Shown: positions 45,781-57,979, counted from the first letter of the stretch. The stretch is DNA of 64,000 nt from Tragulus kanchil (GCA_022376925.1 JAIOJX010000032.1:202736939-202800938), one strand, 5' to 3'. Numbers and translations: made by a program. The notes: generated from the letters alone by a model not told the origin.

Positions 45781-46152
45781 AATTAAAGAAACACAGCACC
45801 CGTAGCCTCAATATCCAAACAAAATATAATAGCTGTTTGGTGTTTTCATTTTATGTGTTAGATTTCAATCTCATGTTTTTACAGTTAGTGGCAATACCAA
45901 TTTATGTCTTTATACTCTCAACATTGTATCATATAGTAATTTTATTATTATGTAATACTATATAATATTTCATTGGGTTAATGGAGCATATTTTACCATT
46001 ATGAAAACTTTCTCATGATATTAGACACTCAACTTGTCTTTTTTCTTCCATTTTATTTGCTAATGTTGAAATTAAGATTGTTGTATATATAATTTTCTGA
46101 AGAATGAAAGATAAATAACAGAGAGCTAATAAAGGGATTAATTAAGCTCCTA

Positions 46153-46582
46153 CAATAGCGGTTCTCAAAACTTTTGGTCTCTGGACCCCCTTACCCTCTT
46201 AAAAGCTGTTGAGAGCCCCGAACAGCTTTTATTTATATATTTTGATATTTCCTATACTATGTTATTAAGTATAACTAAGAAACATCTAAACACTTATTAA
46301 CAGACTCAAAAAAACAAGACTCCATTCCCTGTTAACATAAATTACATATTTTTATGAACTATATTTTTCCAAAGTAATTTATGAAAATGACATTGCTTTA
46401 CGTTTTTGCAAATCTCTTTAAAGTTTATACATTCTCATATCCACTTCAGCATTTACTCTCTTGTGATATATTGCTTCGATGGGAGTACATACGGAGAAAA
46501 TCATCCTCCCACGGACAAGGGACTGGAAAAGGGAAGGAGAACCCTTAGAGGTCCTTGGGCCACACTTTGAGAAGCATTGTCC
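46153..46582 (+). mobile_element. hAT-type DNA transposon relic
   Basis: Left end 'agcggttctcaaaacttttgg' and right end 'ccacactttgagaagcattg' are inverted repeats of each other. The inside has 'tggacccccttaccctcttaaaagctgttgagagcccc', typical of an old mammalian hAT family that I cannot name precisely. No transposase frame remains. Confidence 0.75.
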
Positions 46583-46971
46583 AAGTCTGTCGCTTACCAC
46601 ATTGTGTCCCTCTCCTAGGTATTTCTCTGATATATTTTGCGCTCAGAGACTAGCTGATCGTGTAACTCAGCATGGCAGTTTTTGAAACTGAGGTTCTGAG
46701 GAGCAAGTCCCCTGGTTAAAGTCACCCAGCTGGCTGCAGTCGCTATAATTTATTCCAGCCAACTTGATGCCTCATCTGTCCTTTTCTCAGTTGTTGCCCA
46801 AGGCTTGTGGGAGCAGAGAGCTGCCTAAAGGCTCCCAGACTCCAAGTCACTCAGCAGCCCAGGGCTCGCCAAGCTCACAAATAAACAGGAGCAAATCTAG
46901 GCACACATCCCACTCCATGTGGGGAAGACTTATTCTCTTGGCACCCTCCTCACCCCGCCCGCGTCCATATT

Positions 46972-46975
<4 letters not shown>

Positions 46976-47012
<37 letters not shown>
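46976..47012. repeat. (AC)n microsatellite
   Basis: A pure AC tract. Duplicates through D16 and D17 at 48072-48105 and 49161-49196 differ slightly in length. Confidence 0.95.
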
Positions 47013-47015
<3 letters not shown>

Positions 47016-47248
47016 ACAAATCATTACATGGCTCTACAAATTTTTCAGACACTCAGCACACTCATATCATCTCGTAATAGCATATTTTAAACCATTATGA
47101 AAACTTTCTCATGATATTAGACACTCAACTTGTCTTTTTTCTTCCATTTTATTTGCTAATGTTGAAATTAAGATTGTTGTATATATAATTTTCTGAAGAA
47201 TGAAAGATAAATAACAGAGAGCTAATAAAGGGATTAATTAAGCTCCTA

Positions 47249-47678
47249 CAATAGCGGTTCTCAAAACTTTTGGTCTCTGGACCCCCTTACCCTCTTAAAA
47301 GCTGTTGAGAGCCCCGAACAGCTTTTATTTATATATTTTGATATTTCCTATACTATGTTATTAAGTATAACTAAGAAACATCTAAACACTTATTAACAGA
47401 CTCAAAAAAACAAGACTCCATTCCCTGTTAACATAAATTACATATTTTTATGAACTATATTTTTCCAAAGTAATTTATGAAAATGACATTGCTTTACGTT
47501 TTTGCAAATCTCTTTAAAGTTTATACATTCTCATATCCACTTCAGCATTTACTCTCTTGTGATATATTGCTTCGATGGGAGTACATACGGAGAAAATCAT
47601 CCTCCCACGGACAAGGGACTGGAAAAGGGAAGGAGAACCCTTAGAGGTCCTTGGGCCACACTTTGAGAAGCATTGTCC
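47249..47678 (+). mobile_element. hAT relic, duplicate in D16
   Basis: Same relic as at 46153-46582. Confidence 0.75.
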
Positions 47679-48067
47679 AAGTCTGTCGCTTACCACATTG
47701 TGTCCCTCTCCTAGGTATTTCTCTGATATATTTTGCGCTCAGAGACTAGCTGATCGTGTAACTCAGCATGGCAGTTTTTGAAACTGAGGTTCTGAGGAGC
47801 AAGTCCCCTGGTTAAAGTCACCCAGCTGGCTGCAGTCGCTATAATTTATTCCAGCCAACTTGATGCCTCATCTGTCCTTTTCTCAGTTGTTGCCCAAGGC
47901 TTGTGGGAGCAGAGAGCTGCCTAAAGGCTCCCAGACTCCAAGTCACTCAGCAGCCCAGGGCTCGCCAAGCTCACAAATAAACAGGAGCAAATCTAGGCAC
48001 ACATCCCACTCCATGTGGGGAAGACTTATTCTCTTGGCACCCTCCTCACCCCGCCCGCGTCCATATT

Positions 48068-48109
<42 letters not shown>

Positions 48110-48181
48110 ACAAATCATTACATGGCTCTACAAATTTTTCAGACACTCAGCACACTCATATCATCTCTCTCTCTCTCTCTT

Positions 48182-48432
48182 TTCTTTTTGCCTCTAAGTC
48201 ATCATTTTGTTTTCATCCATCTTAATTCTTTGGCCTGTGGGGGCCTTCCATTGCAGTGGTCTCAGTGTGGAGCACCAGCTCTGGGCGCATGCGCTCCAGA
48301 GTGCTGGCTCATAAATGGGCACACCCTTCCGGCCGCTAGGAGTCTTGTGGGATCTTCCTGGGCCAGGGATTGAATCGGCGCCCCTCGCACTGCAAGGCGG
48401 AGGCTTTACCCACTGGACAACCAGGGAAACCC
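48182..48432 (-). mobile_element. Hairpin-type CHR-like SINE
   Basis: Reversed member: 'tttcatccatcttaattctttggcc', palindrome at 48279-48301, 'ggcgcccctcgcactgcaagg', head end 'caaccagggaaacc'. It is preceded by a (CT)n run. The C-rich 3' segment of the full-length members is missing. Confidence 0.88.
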
Positions 48433-49056
48433 TCCTATCTCTTTTTAAATTAATTTTTGGATGGATTCTGTCAAGAGGCGGAGGAGTTTAATGCAAAGTA
48501 AGCTGGCCTGGGAGAATTTGTAAACCTGGGGTCTACTGATCTCTTGGGCTCGCTCATTTTTCTTCTGTAAATGCAAGGTTGGGCCAAAACAATCTCACCA
48601 AGTTTTTGTCCACTCTTAACCTTCTATAAGTCTGCCTGTGGATGCTCTGGAGGACTGGGTTGAGGGAGGGCTGGTTGGGCATCATTTCTCTACTTAAAAA
48701 ATCCGACCAGCTGGTGGACTAAAGCAGGACGCCTGCCATCTAGTGGTGAATATTTATATTGCTCTCTTGCTCAGCTCCTAGGCTGAGCTTTCAGAGCCAG
48801 TCCTTTTCTTCTCACCCCCACCTTCCTCAATTACACGAGTTTTGATTGTGCCACAGTCACAAAACTTGTAGCTACAGTATAATGAGTGCAAGGAACACAC
48901 CTGTGATCTGGCTGAGCACATGAGGTGGGGGAGGGGCTCTTGTGTTCAGAGTTAATCGTTCCAAAACCCTGCCTGCAGGCTCTGCCATGCCCTCATTTGT
49001 GCTGAAGTTGTAAGTATCCAAAGGAGCCTATCTTTGCCTTAAGATTTTAGGCTCTG
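48433..49056. other. Unclassified DNA
   Basis: No gene or clear repeat is seen. It recurs in D17 copy 2 (about 49524-50147). Confidence 0.4.
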
Positions 49057-49156
49057 AGCTCACAAATAAACAGGAGCAAATCTAGGCACACATCCCACTC
49101 CATGTGGGGAAGACTTATTCTCTTGGCACCCTCCTCACCCCGCCCGCGTCCATATT

Positions 49157-49200
<44 letters not shown>

Positions 49201-49270
49201 ACAAATCATTACATGGCTCTACAAATTTTTCAGACACTCAGCACACTCATATCATCTCTCTCTCTCTCTC

Positions 49271-49523
49271 TTTTCTTTTTGCCTCTAAGTCATCATTTTG
49301 TTTTCATCCATCTTAATTCTTTGGCCTGTGGGGGCCTTCCATTGCAGTGGTCTCAGTGTGGAGCACCAGCTCTGGGCGCATGCGCTCCAGAGTGCTGGCT
49401 CATAAATGGGCACACCCTTCCGGCCGCTAGGAGTCTTGTGGGATCTTCCTGGGCCAGGGATTGAATCGGCGCCCCTCGCACTGCAAGGCGGAGGCTTTAC
49501 CCACTGGACAACCAGGGAAACCC
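49271..49523 (-). mobile_element. Hairpin-type SINE, duplicate in D17
   Basis: Same insertion as at 48182-48432. Confidence 0.88.
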
Positions 49524-50149
49524 TCCTATCTCTTTTTAAATTAATTTTTGGATGGATTCTGTCAAGAGGCGGAGGAGTTTAATGCAAAGTAAGCTGGCCT
49601 GGGAGAATTTGTAAACCTGGGGTCTACTGATCTCTTGGGCTCGCTCATTTTTCTTCTGTAAATGCAAGGTTGGGCCAAAACAATCTCACCAAGTTTTTGT
49701 CCACTCTTAACCTTCTATAAGTCTGCCTGTGGATGCTCTGGAGGACTGGGTTGAGGGAGGGCTGGTTGGGCATCATTTCTCTACTTAAAAAATCCGACCA
49801 GCTGGTGGACTAAAGCAGGACGCCTGCCATCTAGTGGTGAATATTTATATTGCTCTCTTGCTCAGCTCCTAGGCTGAGCTTTCAGAGCCAGTCCTTTTCT
49901 TCTCACCCCCACCTTCCTCAATTACACGAGTTTTGATTGTGCCACAGTCACAAAACTTGTAGCTACAGTATAATGAGTGCAAGGAACACACCTGTGATCT
50001 GGCTGAGCACATGAGGTGGGGGAGGGGCTCTTGTGTTCAGAGTTAATCGTTCCAAAACCCTGCCTGCAGGCTCTGCCATGCCCTCATTTGTGCTGAAGTT
50101 GTAAGTATCCAAAGGAGCCTATCTTTGCCTTAAGATTTTAGGCTCTGAG

Positions 50150-51127
50150 GAGGGACCCCAGCTGGAGTTCATTCCTAGAGCGTATCTTTAAAAGGGGGAT
50201 TGTTGGAACGCTCTCCTATTCCATTGATTTGGAGGTATTTACCTGTGAGATGGGCTATAATAAAGAACAAAACTCTGGGCAGAGGCCTCCATCAGGGAAG
50301 AATCAGAGTTGAGGAGCAGCCCTGAGCACTGGGTTTTGGCGGAAGAAGCAGCTGGGTGCTGGAGGTGAGTGCTATGACTGTAGGTTCTTGAGAATTATAC
50401 CTCCTTCACCTGTGTCCACTCAGCGCCTTGTGGTGAATCAGGCAGGGGTGAACTCTCACCAGATAACCCATTTCTAGTTGGTAAAGAAACTGCATGACCA
50501 GGGCAGGGGAAACGTGAGAGCTGTGGTGACCAGCCTTGAGACTAGAAAGAAACCAGCCTATAGCACCATGTGCCTGGCCAAAACCTAATTTAAAAAATAA
50601 GGATAAAAGACACTGTTATGTCCATTTCCCTCTTAGGAGGACAGAACAGGAGTTGGTGGGTTATGAAGGGTTGATACCCACTAGTTTACTAATTTTAAAT
50701 AATTACTGGACATTTCCTAGGGGCCAGGCTCTGGACTGGGTGCTGGAGTTAAGAGTGGCAGAAATGCAGCTCCTACCCTGGTGGAATTTAGAGTCTAGAG
50801 ATGAAGACCTTGAATGAATACTTTATGGCACTGGTGGTATGTGTAGCTAGGGAGTGTGCGTGTGTGTGTGTGTGTGTGAGAGCGAGCGAACGAGTGAGCG
50901 AGGCAGTAATAAAAGCAGGTGCAAGCTAATGATACAGGAAGGGGCAGTTTGCCTTCAGGAAGCTGAAAGACAGTGGGCTCTTCTTGAGAGAAGGGCAAGT
51001 GGAGGAGATGAAGCTGAGAGTGGGGGTGGGGGCCACTCTGGTGGGTTTGCACCACCTTTGTCCTCAGAGGAGTGGGATAAAGAGGTAAAATAATAAATTT
51101 CTCTGGCCGAGCTGGGTCTTCGTTTCA
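50150..51127. other. Unclassified DNA with a short TG/GA tract
   Basis: Contains an old repeat-like stretch at 50690-50815 and a (TG)n followed by 'gagagcgagcgaacgag' at 50855-50895. The 213-codon minus-strand frame at 50955-51596 crosses a CHR-2 SINE and is not a gene. Confidence 0.4.
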
Positions 51128-51266
51128 GTGTCTGGGATCTTTCTGGTGGTGTGCTGGATTCTTTTAGTTGTGGCATGTGAGACCTAGTTCCCTGACCAGG
51201 GACAGAACCTAAGCCCTCTGCACTGGGAGTGCAGAGCTTTGACCGCCGGACCATCAGGGGAGTCCC
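51128..51266 (-). mobile_element. CHR-2-type SINE
   Basis: Reversed: 'ttagttgtggcatgtgagacctagttccctgaccaggg' to the head end 'ccggaccatcaggggagtccc'. Confidence 0.82.
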
Positions 51267-51559
51267 AGATTTGTATTTTGAAAGCGCACACGGACTGCCA
51301 TGTGCTGGACAGATGGCCTGAGTGCGCGGCAGGGGACGGGAGGAGGAAGAGAAGCCAGTGTGGAGGCGGCTGCACTGGCTCGGGAGCAAGGCGATGGGCT
51401 CTGAGCTAGGGGCAGAGAAGAGAAGGCGGAGAGAGGACTGGGGTTGCCGGGCCTCCGCAGGGAACTCTGCTCCAGGCTGTGGCAGGCTCCTGCAGGGAAG
51501 GGTGGTGACGCTCCGTGTTACCGTGTTACCGAGTCCAAGCTCGTACTTCTCGCTGCGCC

Positions 51560-52023
51560 ACGGGCCAATAAATTGAGAGATGAGTTGTTGGGGCAAGGAT
51601 GAGTGAATTTTTTTGAAAAGCTAGCAGACTGAGAAGATGGCAGGCTAGTGGCCCAAAGAATCATCTTACCTGAGGTAAGAATTCAGGTTTCTTCTGTACC
51701 AAAAGAGGAGAGGGTGTGGTTGGTTGTTGCAAGGTTCTTGGTGCTGGAAACTTTTGTTCTCACAGCTGTCTGCCTAGATCTGCTGTATAAACCTCCAAAG
51801 CAAAGGGGACTCTGTACTCTTAGTCTCTGTACTGTAACTTTTTATCTCTATGTGAACGGAAAACCTGTGAACCTTTAAGTTCAGAGAATGGGCTATCCTG
51901 TGTATTTCAGGTTATAAGCAACGTTCCTTACTTGAAGTAAAAGCAATAGAATATAAAGATTAAAGCAAAAGAAAGAGACCCAGTATAGAGTCAAATTTGT
52001 CCTTCCTTATTATATCAGGAGGG
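51560..52023 (-). mobile_element. ERV LTR fragment, antisense
   Basis: Shares 'aaattgagagatgagttgttgggg', 'gaaaagctagcagactgagaagatgg' and 'aagaattcaggtttcttctgtacc' with the LTRs at 27450 and 53491. The poly-A signal equivalent is damaged ('gaatttttttg'). It runs directly into an antisense L1 segment. Confidence 0.7.
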
Positions 52024-52300
52024 GAATTGCTGGGTCATGTGGTAGTTCTATTTTTCGTTCTTTGAGAAAACTCTACTATTTTCCACAGTGACCACCAGCC
52101 TGCATTCCCACCAGTATGTACGAGGGGTCCCTTTTCTTCCATCCTCGCCAACATTGGTTATTTGTGTTCTTTTTGATGACAGCCATTCTGGCAGGTGTGA
52201 GATAATCTCTTACTGTGATTCTGATTGCATTTCCCTAATGATGAATGTTGTTGAGCATCTTTTAATGTGCCCACTGGCCATCTTCCTGTTCTCTTCGGGC
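52024..52300 (-). mobile_element. L1 segment, antisense
   Basis: 'gaattgctgggtcatgtggtag', 'attcccaccagtatgtacgagggg', 'gatgacagccattctggcaggtgtgagataat' and 'gcatttccctaatgatgaatg' are the well-known L1 3' sequence read in reverse. Confidence 0.85.
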
Positions 52301-53099
52301 ATGCTGAGTTTTTTATGCTAGTCCATTTCATATCATTCTAAGAAGTCCTAGTCTTGATGCACTAAACTGATCTCAACTAATGGAAGGGCGCTGCACAATG
52401 TAAGGAAGGCACTGTACTGTCCCATTCAGAGACCAAGAGTCTTGTCATAAGTTGTTCAAAGTTACATACTCATAAATGGCAGAGCTAGACCTAGAACCCT
52501 GGTCACCAGGATCAATGGTCAGGATGTCTTCCCTGCATCATCCAGGAAGGCCTGTGAGTCTGTAGTAACCACTTCCTGAGAGGTCACTGAGTCAGAGTGC
52601 TTAGGGCAGAGGTCACGTCTCTGCAGAAACAAGCAATATATGAAGAACCCCCATTGCCTCACTGAAGGCATCATAGGGGCAATTACTCCCTGCCCTCCAG
52701 GGCTTTGCTCAGGGTCAGGCTGTAGCACCAACAGCTCTGCTCTGTAGCCTGGAGTTCACAGCGGGGAGGGCATCCGGCTTCATTTCAAGCTTGGCCATGT
52801 GCATAGTGAGGCTAGCGATATTTTGTACATATTGAACAATTTATTTTCTCATCACCTTCTAGCTGTTAGAGAAATATGCATCAGACCCCATGTTTGACTA
52901 GGGACCTGAGTCAGCCAAGCCCAACCCCAGGCCTTTGCCTGGGGGCTGTGGACCTTGTGGATTTATACACTGTCATTTCTGCCGTCTAGGTCCCCTCCTC
53001 CATCCTTCGAAGTCCAGCCAAAGCCCTGTTTCTGCCATAATTTCTTCCCTGTCCATTTTGGCCTCACAAATCTTCCTCTTCTCTGAAAAACTTACTGTT
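52301..53099. other. Unclassified DNA with MIR-like traces
   Basis: 'cataagttgttcaaagttacatactc...gcagagctagacctagaaccctgg' (52440-52510) is MIR-like. No gene is recognised. Confidence 0.4.
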
Positions 53100-53169
53100 C
53101 CCATTATGCCTATGATAGATTTTAGAAACTGTCTTGTTTCATACTACATTTTATTTCATGAAAGTCAAA

Positions 53170-53290
53170 ACCTGGGCTTGTATACAGGCTCCACCACCCA
53201 CTGTGTATCTTAACAAGTCCCTTTAACCTCTCTTTCTCCATCATAAAGTGCCACCTTTTAGGACTTTTATGGAATTAATAGGAATTAATC
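53170..53290 (+). repeat. MIR-like fragment
   Basis: 'aacctgggcttgtatacaggctccaccacccactgtgtatc' followed by 'caagtccctttaacctctctttctcc' follows the MIR core. The D18 duplicate is at 54275-54395. Confidence 0.55.
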
Positions 53291-53490
53291 CAATAGGAAT
53301 TAATATCTGTAAGTGCCCAATATTTTATATGATTCTTACTATTCATCTAACAAACATTTATCAGTTCCTTACTATGTGGAGATATTGTGCTTCCCTAATT
53401 GAAAAATTGGGGTGTTAGGGTTGTATTAAGGACATGGAAACACAGTAAAAGAGGTCCTAATCTCTGCTTCCCTGGGGTTTATAAGCAAGT

Positions 53491-53850
53491 TGACATTACT
53501 GAGCTTTGTACTGCTTGCCTCACGACAGACTGATAAATCAAGAGACGAGTTGTTGGGGCAAGGAGTAGTGATTTTATTCAGAAAGCCAGCAGACCGAGAA
53601 GATGGCGAACTCATGCCCCAAAGACCCTCTTGCCTGAGTTCGAATCCAGGCTTCTATACTAAAAGGAGAGGAAGTCAAGGAAGTCAAGTCAGATGTTTCC
53701 TGGATCTGGTCCTCCTCCAGAGGGCTTGTGTTAATTTCTCCCTCTGTGCAGTCATTCACAGGTGGGCCCTGGTCGAGATATTTCCTGTGAGCTAAACGAA
53801 GGTATTATAGGTTAATGCTCATTATCTGAAAGGTAGGGTTCCCAGAGATG
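53491..53850 (-). mobile_element. ERV LTR, antisense
   Basis: Minus-strand poly-A signal AATAAA at 53573-53578. Shares 'ataaatcaagagacgagttgttg' and 'gaaagccagcagaccgagaagatgg' with the LTR at 27450. U5 end near 53491; the U3 end is not clear. Confidence 0.72.
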
Positions 53851-54595
53851 GGCTGCTATGTGTAACTTAAGTAACATCTCTTACTGATTAACTTGTACTG
53901 GAATACGAAAGGTTCTTCCCTATTGCATTGGTCAAACTCCCGTGACAGGTGGTGTGTGATTATGTGCAGAAAGGATCTGTGTCTGTAACGCATGTGAGGG
54001 AAGGTCAGCGCTCTACATGTGTGGGAAGAAGAGGAAATGCCAAGACAACTGGGATTTTGCTTCATTCAGTGTTGTCCGGTGCCTGGAGCCATGCCTTCCG
54101 GCTGTGGGTGCTCCATAAGTAAAACTGAATAAATGAATAACTTGGAGAGACCTTTAAGGGGGAAAAACCCGAGGGATTTCTGCCATAACTCTCTTTTTAA
54201 ACCTCCCATTATGCCTTGATAGCTTTTAGAAACTGTCTTGTTTCATACTACATTTTATTTCATGAAAGTCAAAACCTGGGCTTGTATACAGGCTCCACCA
54301 CCCACTGTGTATCTTAACAAGTCCCTTTAACCTCTCTTTCTCCATCATAAAGTGCCACCTTTTAGGACTTTTATGGAATTAATAGGAATTAATCCAATAG
54401 GAATTAATATCTGTAAGTGCCCAATATTTTATATGATTCTTACTATTCATCTAACAAACATTTATCAGTTCCTTACTATGTGGAGATATTGTGCTTCCCT
54501 AATTGAAAAATTGGGGTGTTAGGGTTGTATTAAGGACATGGAAACACAGTAAAAGAGGTCCTAATCTCTGCTTCCCTGGGGTTTATAAGCAAGTT

Positions 54596-54955
54596 GACAT
54601 TACTGAGCTTTGTACTGCTTGCCTCACGACAGACTGATAAATCAAGAGACGAGTTGTTGGGGCAAGGAGTAGTGATTTTATTCAGAAAGCCAGCAGACCG
54701 AGAAGATGGCGAACTCATGCCCCAAAGACCCTCTTGCCTGAGTTCGAATCCAGGCTTCTATACTAAAAGGAGAGGAAGTCAAGGAAGTCAAGTCAGATGT
54801 TTCCTGGATCTGGTCCTCCTCCAGAGGGCTTGTGTTAATTTCTCCCTCTGTGCAGTCATTCACAGGTGGGCCCTGGTCGAGATATTTCCTGTGAGCTAAA
54901 CGAAGGTATTATAGGTTAATGCTCATTATCTGAAAGGTAGGGTTCCCAGAGATGG
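54596..54955 (-). mobile_element. ERV LTR, duplicate in D18
   Basis: Same LTR as at 53491-53850. Confidence 0.72.
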
Positions 54956-55260
54956 GCTGCTATGTGTAACTTAAGTAACATCTCTTACTGATTAACTTGT
55001 ACTGGAATACGAAAGGTTCTTCCCTATTGCATTGGTCAAACTCCCGTGACAGGTGGTGTGTGATTATGTGCAGAAAGGATCTGTGTCTGTAACGCATGTG
55101 AGGGAAGGTCAGCGCTCTACATGTGTGGGAAGAAGAGGAAATGCCAAGACAACTGGGATTTTGCTTCATTCAGTGTTGTCCCGGTGCCTGGAGCCATGCC
55201 TTCCGGCTGTGGGTGCTCCATAAGTAAAACTGAATAAATGAATAACTTGGAGAGACCTTT

Positions 55261-57979
55261 GATACGTCTGGGCCCTGCTCCTCGTCTTACAAGTCAGGAA
55301 GCTCGGTCCTGAGGGGAGGGGTGGGGGCTGACTCCCTAGAAGGTCTTGGGATGTCTGGACAACTGGGGTGGGAGCCTCCTGGTCATTTTCTTTAGGGCAC
55401 ACTCCCCTTTGCCACAGGCTAGGTTGGACGGGGTCAAGCCAGATATGCCCTGGAATCATAGCGTTAACACATGAGTTCTATGAATTTGTGTTAACTTAGG
55501 TAAAAGTTAAGCTGATTTTTCTTTTTAAACTATCAAAGGAGTTCCCCAAATGATAAGGAATATGAACAGAATTATTTGGAAAATGTTTAGTCCTTCTGAA
55601 AGTAGTTCAAGAATTTTAGCAACACCCTTTTCAAAACAATAATTTGCTATTTTATCACCACTAGTTAATTGGCAGCTACAACAGCCCAGTAAGTTCCACC
55701 TGGCTTTCTCTATAAACACACTGAGTACTCACCTTCAAGACTTTAAAAATAGTCTATGCTCACACTGATATTTTGAGAATTTGGGAATTTGAAAAAGACA
55801 CCTTCTGTTCAATTCTCTCCACCCAACACACACAGAGAAAATTTGGAATACATTAAAAAAGAAAAGAAAACATAAAAACAGCCCAAATCCCACATCCCCA
55901 CATTCTCATTTTCAGGCAACTGCTATTGTTAACATTTTGGCCTGATTCCTTCTAGTCTTTCCTTTTTTCCTATGCTTTTCCTCACTCGTTTAGTTGAGTT
56001 TACTCTGCCTGTTTCTTTAACTAACATTAAAACATAAGATCCTCTCCTTTGAGGTCCATCTCTCTCTAAGTTTCATGCTACATGGTGGTACATTACATCT
56101 GGTGCAGCCAGTGTGGGGATTTTCCAGCCATGCAAAGGCTTTCCCCTCTTTGCTGGAGAGATGGTGTCTCCTACCTTATGGGTGGGGCCCACAAGAATCC
56201 AGAGGATGCTTCCCTTGGTCTGTGGGGGACGCTGGTCCAGGGAGGGTATCCAGCCCTTCAAAATCCCCTCCAATGGGCTGGCAGTCCCCTTGTCTCTCAA
56301 AGCCTAAAAAAACAACACAACAACTAGGATGAAGCCAATAGGACTAGCTTGGGAACAGCGAGGAGCCCATCAAAACAAGAGTATAAAACAGTATAAAACA
56401 AGCTCTCCAAATATACTCTACAAACAGGTCACAGCTGCCCTTTAGAATCTTAATACTCAGAAAGCACAAGACACCAGCGCTTTCTGTTTCTGTAACAGCT
56501 TGGATGGACTTGGGAAAATCACTTCATCCCATCTCTTCGGGTTTTCATCCTCTCATCTGTCAAGTGATTGGCGTTTCTCAAAGTGGGGTGCCTGGCGGTA
56601 TGCTAAGGGAGCCATGAGGTCACAGGACATACATGGCCAGCCTCTTGGAGCATTCATTTATCTGATTATTTCGAATATCAGTTAAAACAGGAGAACATGA
56701 TTATCTTGGAATAGAATGCAAGATGTGCCTTTATTTCAAAGTGAAAACACACATCTTCAAAAAGGATTCGTGGCAGACAAACCAAGATGATTGGTCACCC
56801 TGTTCCTAAGCCTAACTGAGCACCAGTACCACCTGGATGGCTTTATAAAAATGACAGGCTCCTGGGCCCGGCTCTAAGACACCAATTCAGCATGCTAGGA
56901 GTAAGTTATCCTGAGGATGGACACACGGTCAAAATACAGCATGGAAGGTGCTTTGAGACACATGATGGGATGGATAAGAGGCCAGGGCTTAGACGGCAGA
57001 CCTGCAGCTCACCAGCCATCTACCCCTGGGCAAGATAGCTGACCTTTCTGAGCCGCCGAGTCCTTGTCCATAAGTGAGCTAACAGTACGACTGAGCTCAC
57101 AGGGCTGCAGGGTCTGTGAGCTAACAGACTTAGCAGAAGCCTTAGCCTGCCTTAGGTACTTGGAGACTTAAGTTGTTGTTTTTGGAAGAATTCATACAGG
57201 TTTAATGTGCTTTGGCAGTCCAGAGAAAGGAGTGCATGAATCTGTCAGGGACATCTGGGAGTCAGCATTTCAGGTGGGGAAGGGCATGCGTCAGAGAGCA
57301 GAGGTTGGAGCACCCATGCACGGCAAAGGAGTGACTCTGTGCGCAGGGAAGGGACAAGGATGGGAACTTGCATGGAGCCGTGTCTCCTGCCTTTGTGTGC
57401 ACGGGAGAGGGTTGGCAAGTGGGAGCTGTCAGCAGCTGTCATTAAGGAGAAACACATCAGACTTGTGACTTTGATCGCACTGGTTGCTACAGGTGGGACA
57501 GGTGAGAGGCTGCTGGGGGGATCCAGGTGAGAAGTGGTGAAGGCATGCGTTGACTCTGGTCAGGGTAGCCTAAAGAGGCACACAGAGTGTCATCCTGCTA
57601 CCCCGCCCAGTGTGGGCCGATGGCTAGAGCGCTGCCTTCCCCTCGGTCGCGTCACAGGGAGTGACCTTCCCCCTGCCTGTGAGTGCCCCAGGCCTCTGTC
57701 ATCTGGGCTTGACTGGCTCTCCTCCCAGCATCCAGCTCGAGGCTGTTCTCACCATTTCATTTCTTGTCCGGTGGCTCTGTTCCATGTGCACCTGCGGGGC
57801 ACGTTTATTTCCCTGAAGTTTTCATCAGGAGATTAAGAAGAAAGCTTGGATTACATTCGTCATGATAAAGCTCATGAAATCTCCTTTAAACATCTCCATT
57901 CCTTCCTCAGTTTCTTCCCAGGTGCCAGGCACCTGTTTCCTCTACTTCTCTCCCATCTGCTTTGATGGCCTCTAATATC
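55261..57979. other. Longest stretch without duplication; mostly unclassified
   Basis: 55800-55990 resembles an old L1M-type 3' region ('aggcaactgctattgttaacattttgg'). 56805-56905 is MER5-like ('gagcaccagtaccacctggatggc...gctcctgggcccggctctaagac'). The rest has no recognisable gene or repeat. Overlapping frames at 56073-56332 and 57205-57530 show no domain. Confidence 0.45.

Larger units (their letters stand above)
45985..48167. repeat. Tandem duplication D16
   Basis: Copy 1 is 45985-47073 and copy 2 is 47079-48167, separated by 'gtaat'. Copy 2 has two extra A near its start ('ttttaaacc' against 'ttttacc') and a (CA)n one unit different. Confidence 0.96.
47968..50149. repeat. Tandem duplication D17
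   Basis: Copy 1 is 47968-49058 and copy 2 is 49057-50149, with a 2-base overlap. The only difference I see is (AC)n length. D16 copy 2 and D17 copy 1 overlap by exactly 200 bp (47968-48167). Confidence 0.97.
53100..55260. repeat. Tandem duplication D18
   Basis: Clean copies are 53100-54155 and 54205-55260 (1,056 each). Within the 49 bases between them, 'tttctgccataa' at 54178 equals 53029-53040, followed by a deleted version of the true left flank. There are small differences right after the start of copy 2 ('tatgatagattttag' against 'ttgatagcttttag'). Confidence 0.96.

Noticed and set aside
46976..49196. Three (AC)n tracts as the cause of a duplication by slippage
   Set aside because: The duplicated units extend about 1 kb with edges elsewhere, and most other duplications have no microsatellite.
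50955..51596. 213-codon minus-strand open frame, the longest in the window
   Set aside because: It runs through a reversed CHR-2 SINE (51128-51266) and GC-rich sequence where stops are rare. No domain or signal is visible.
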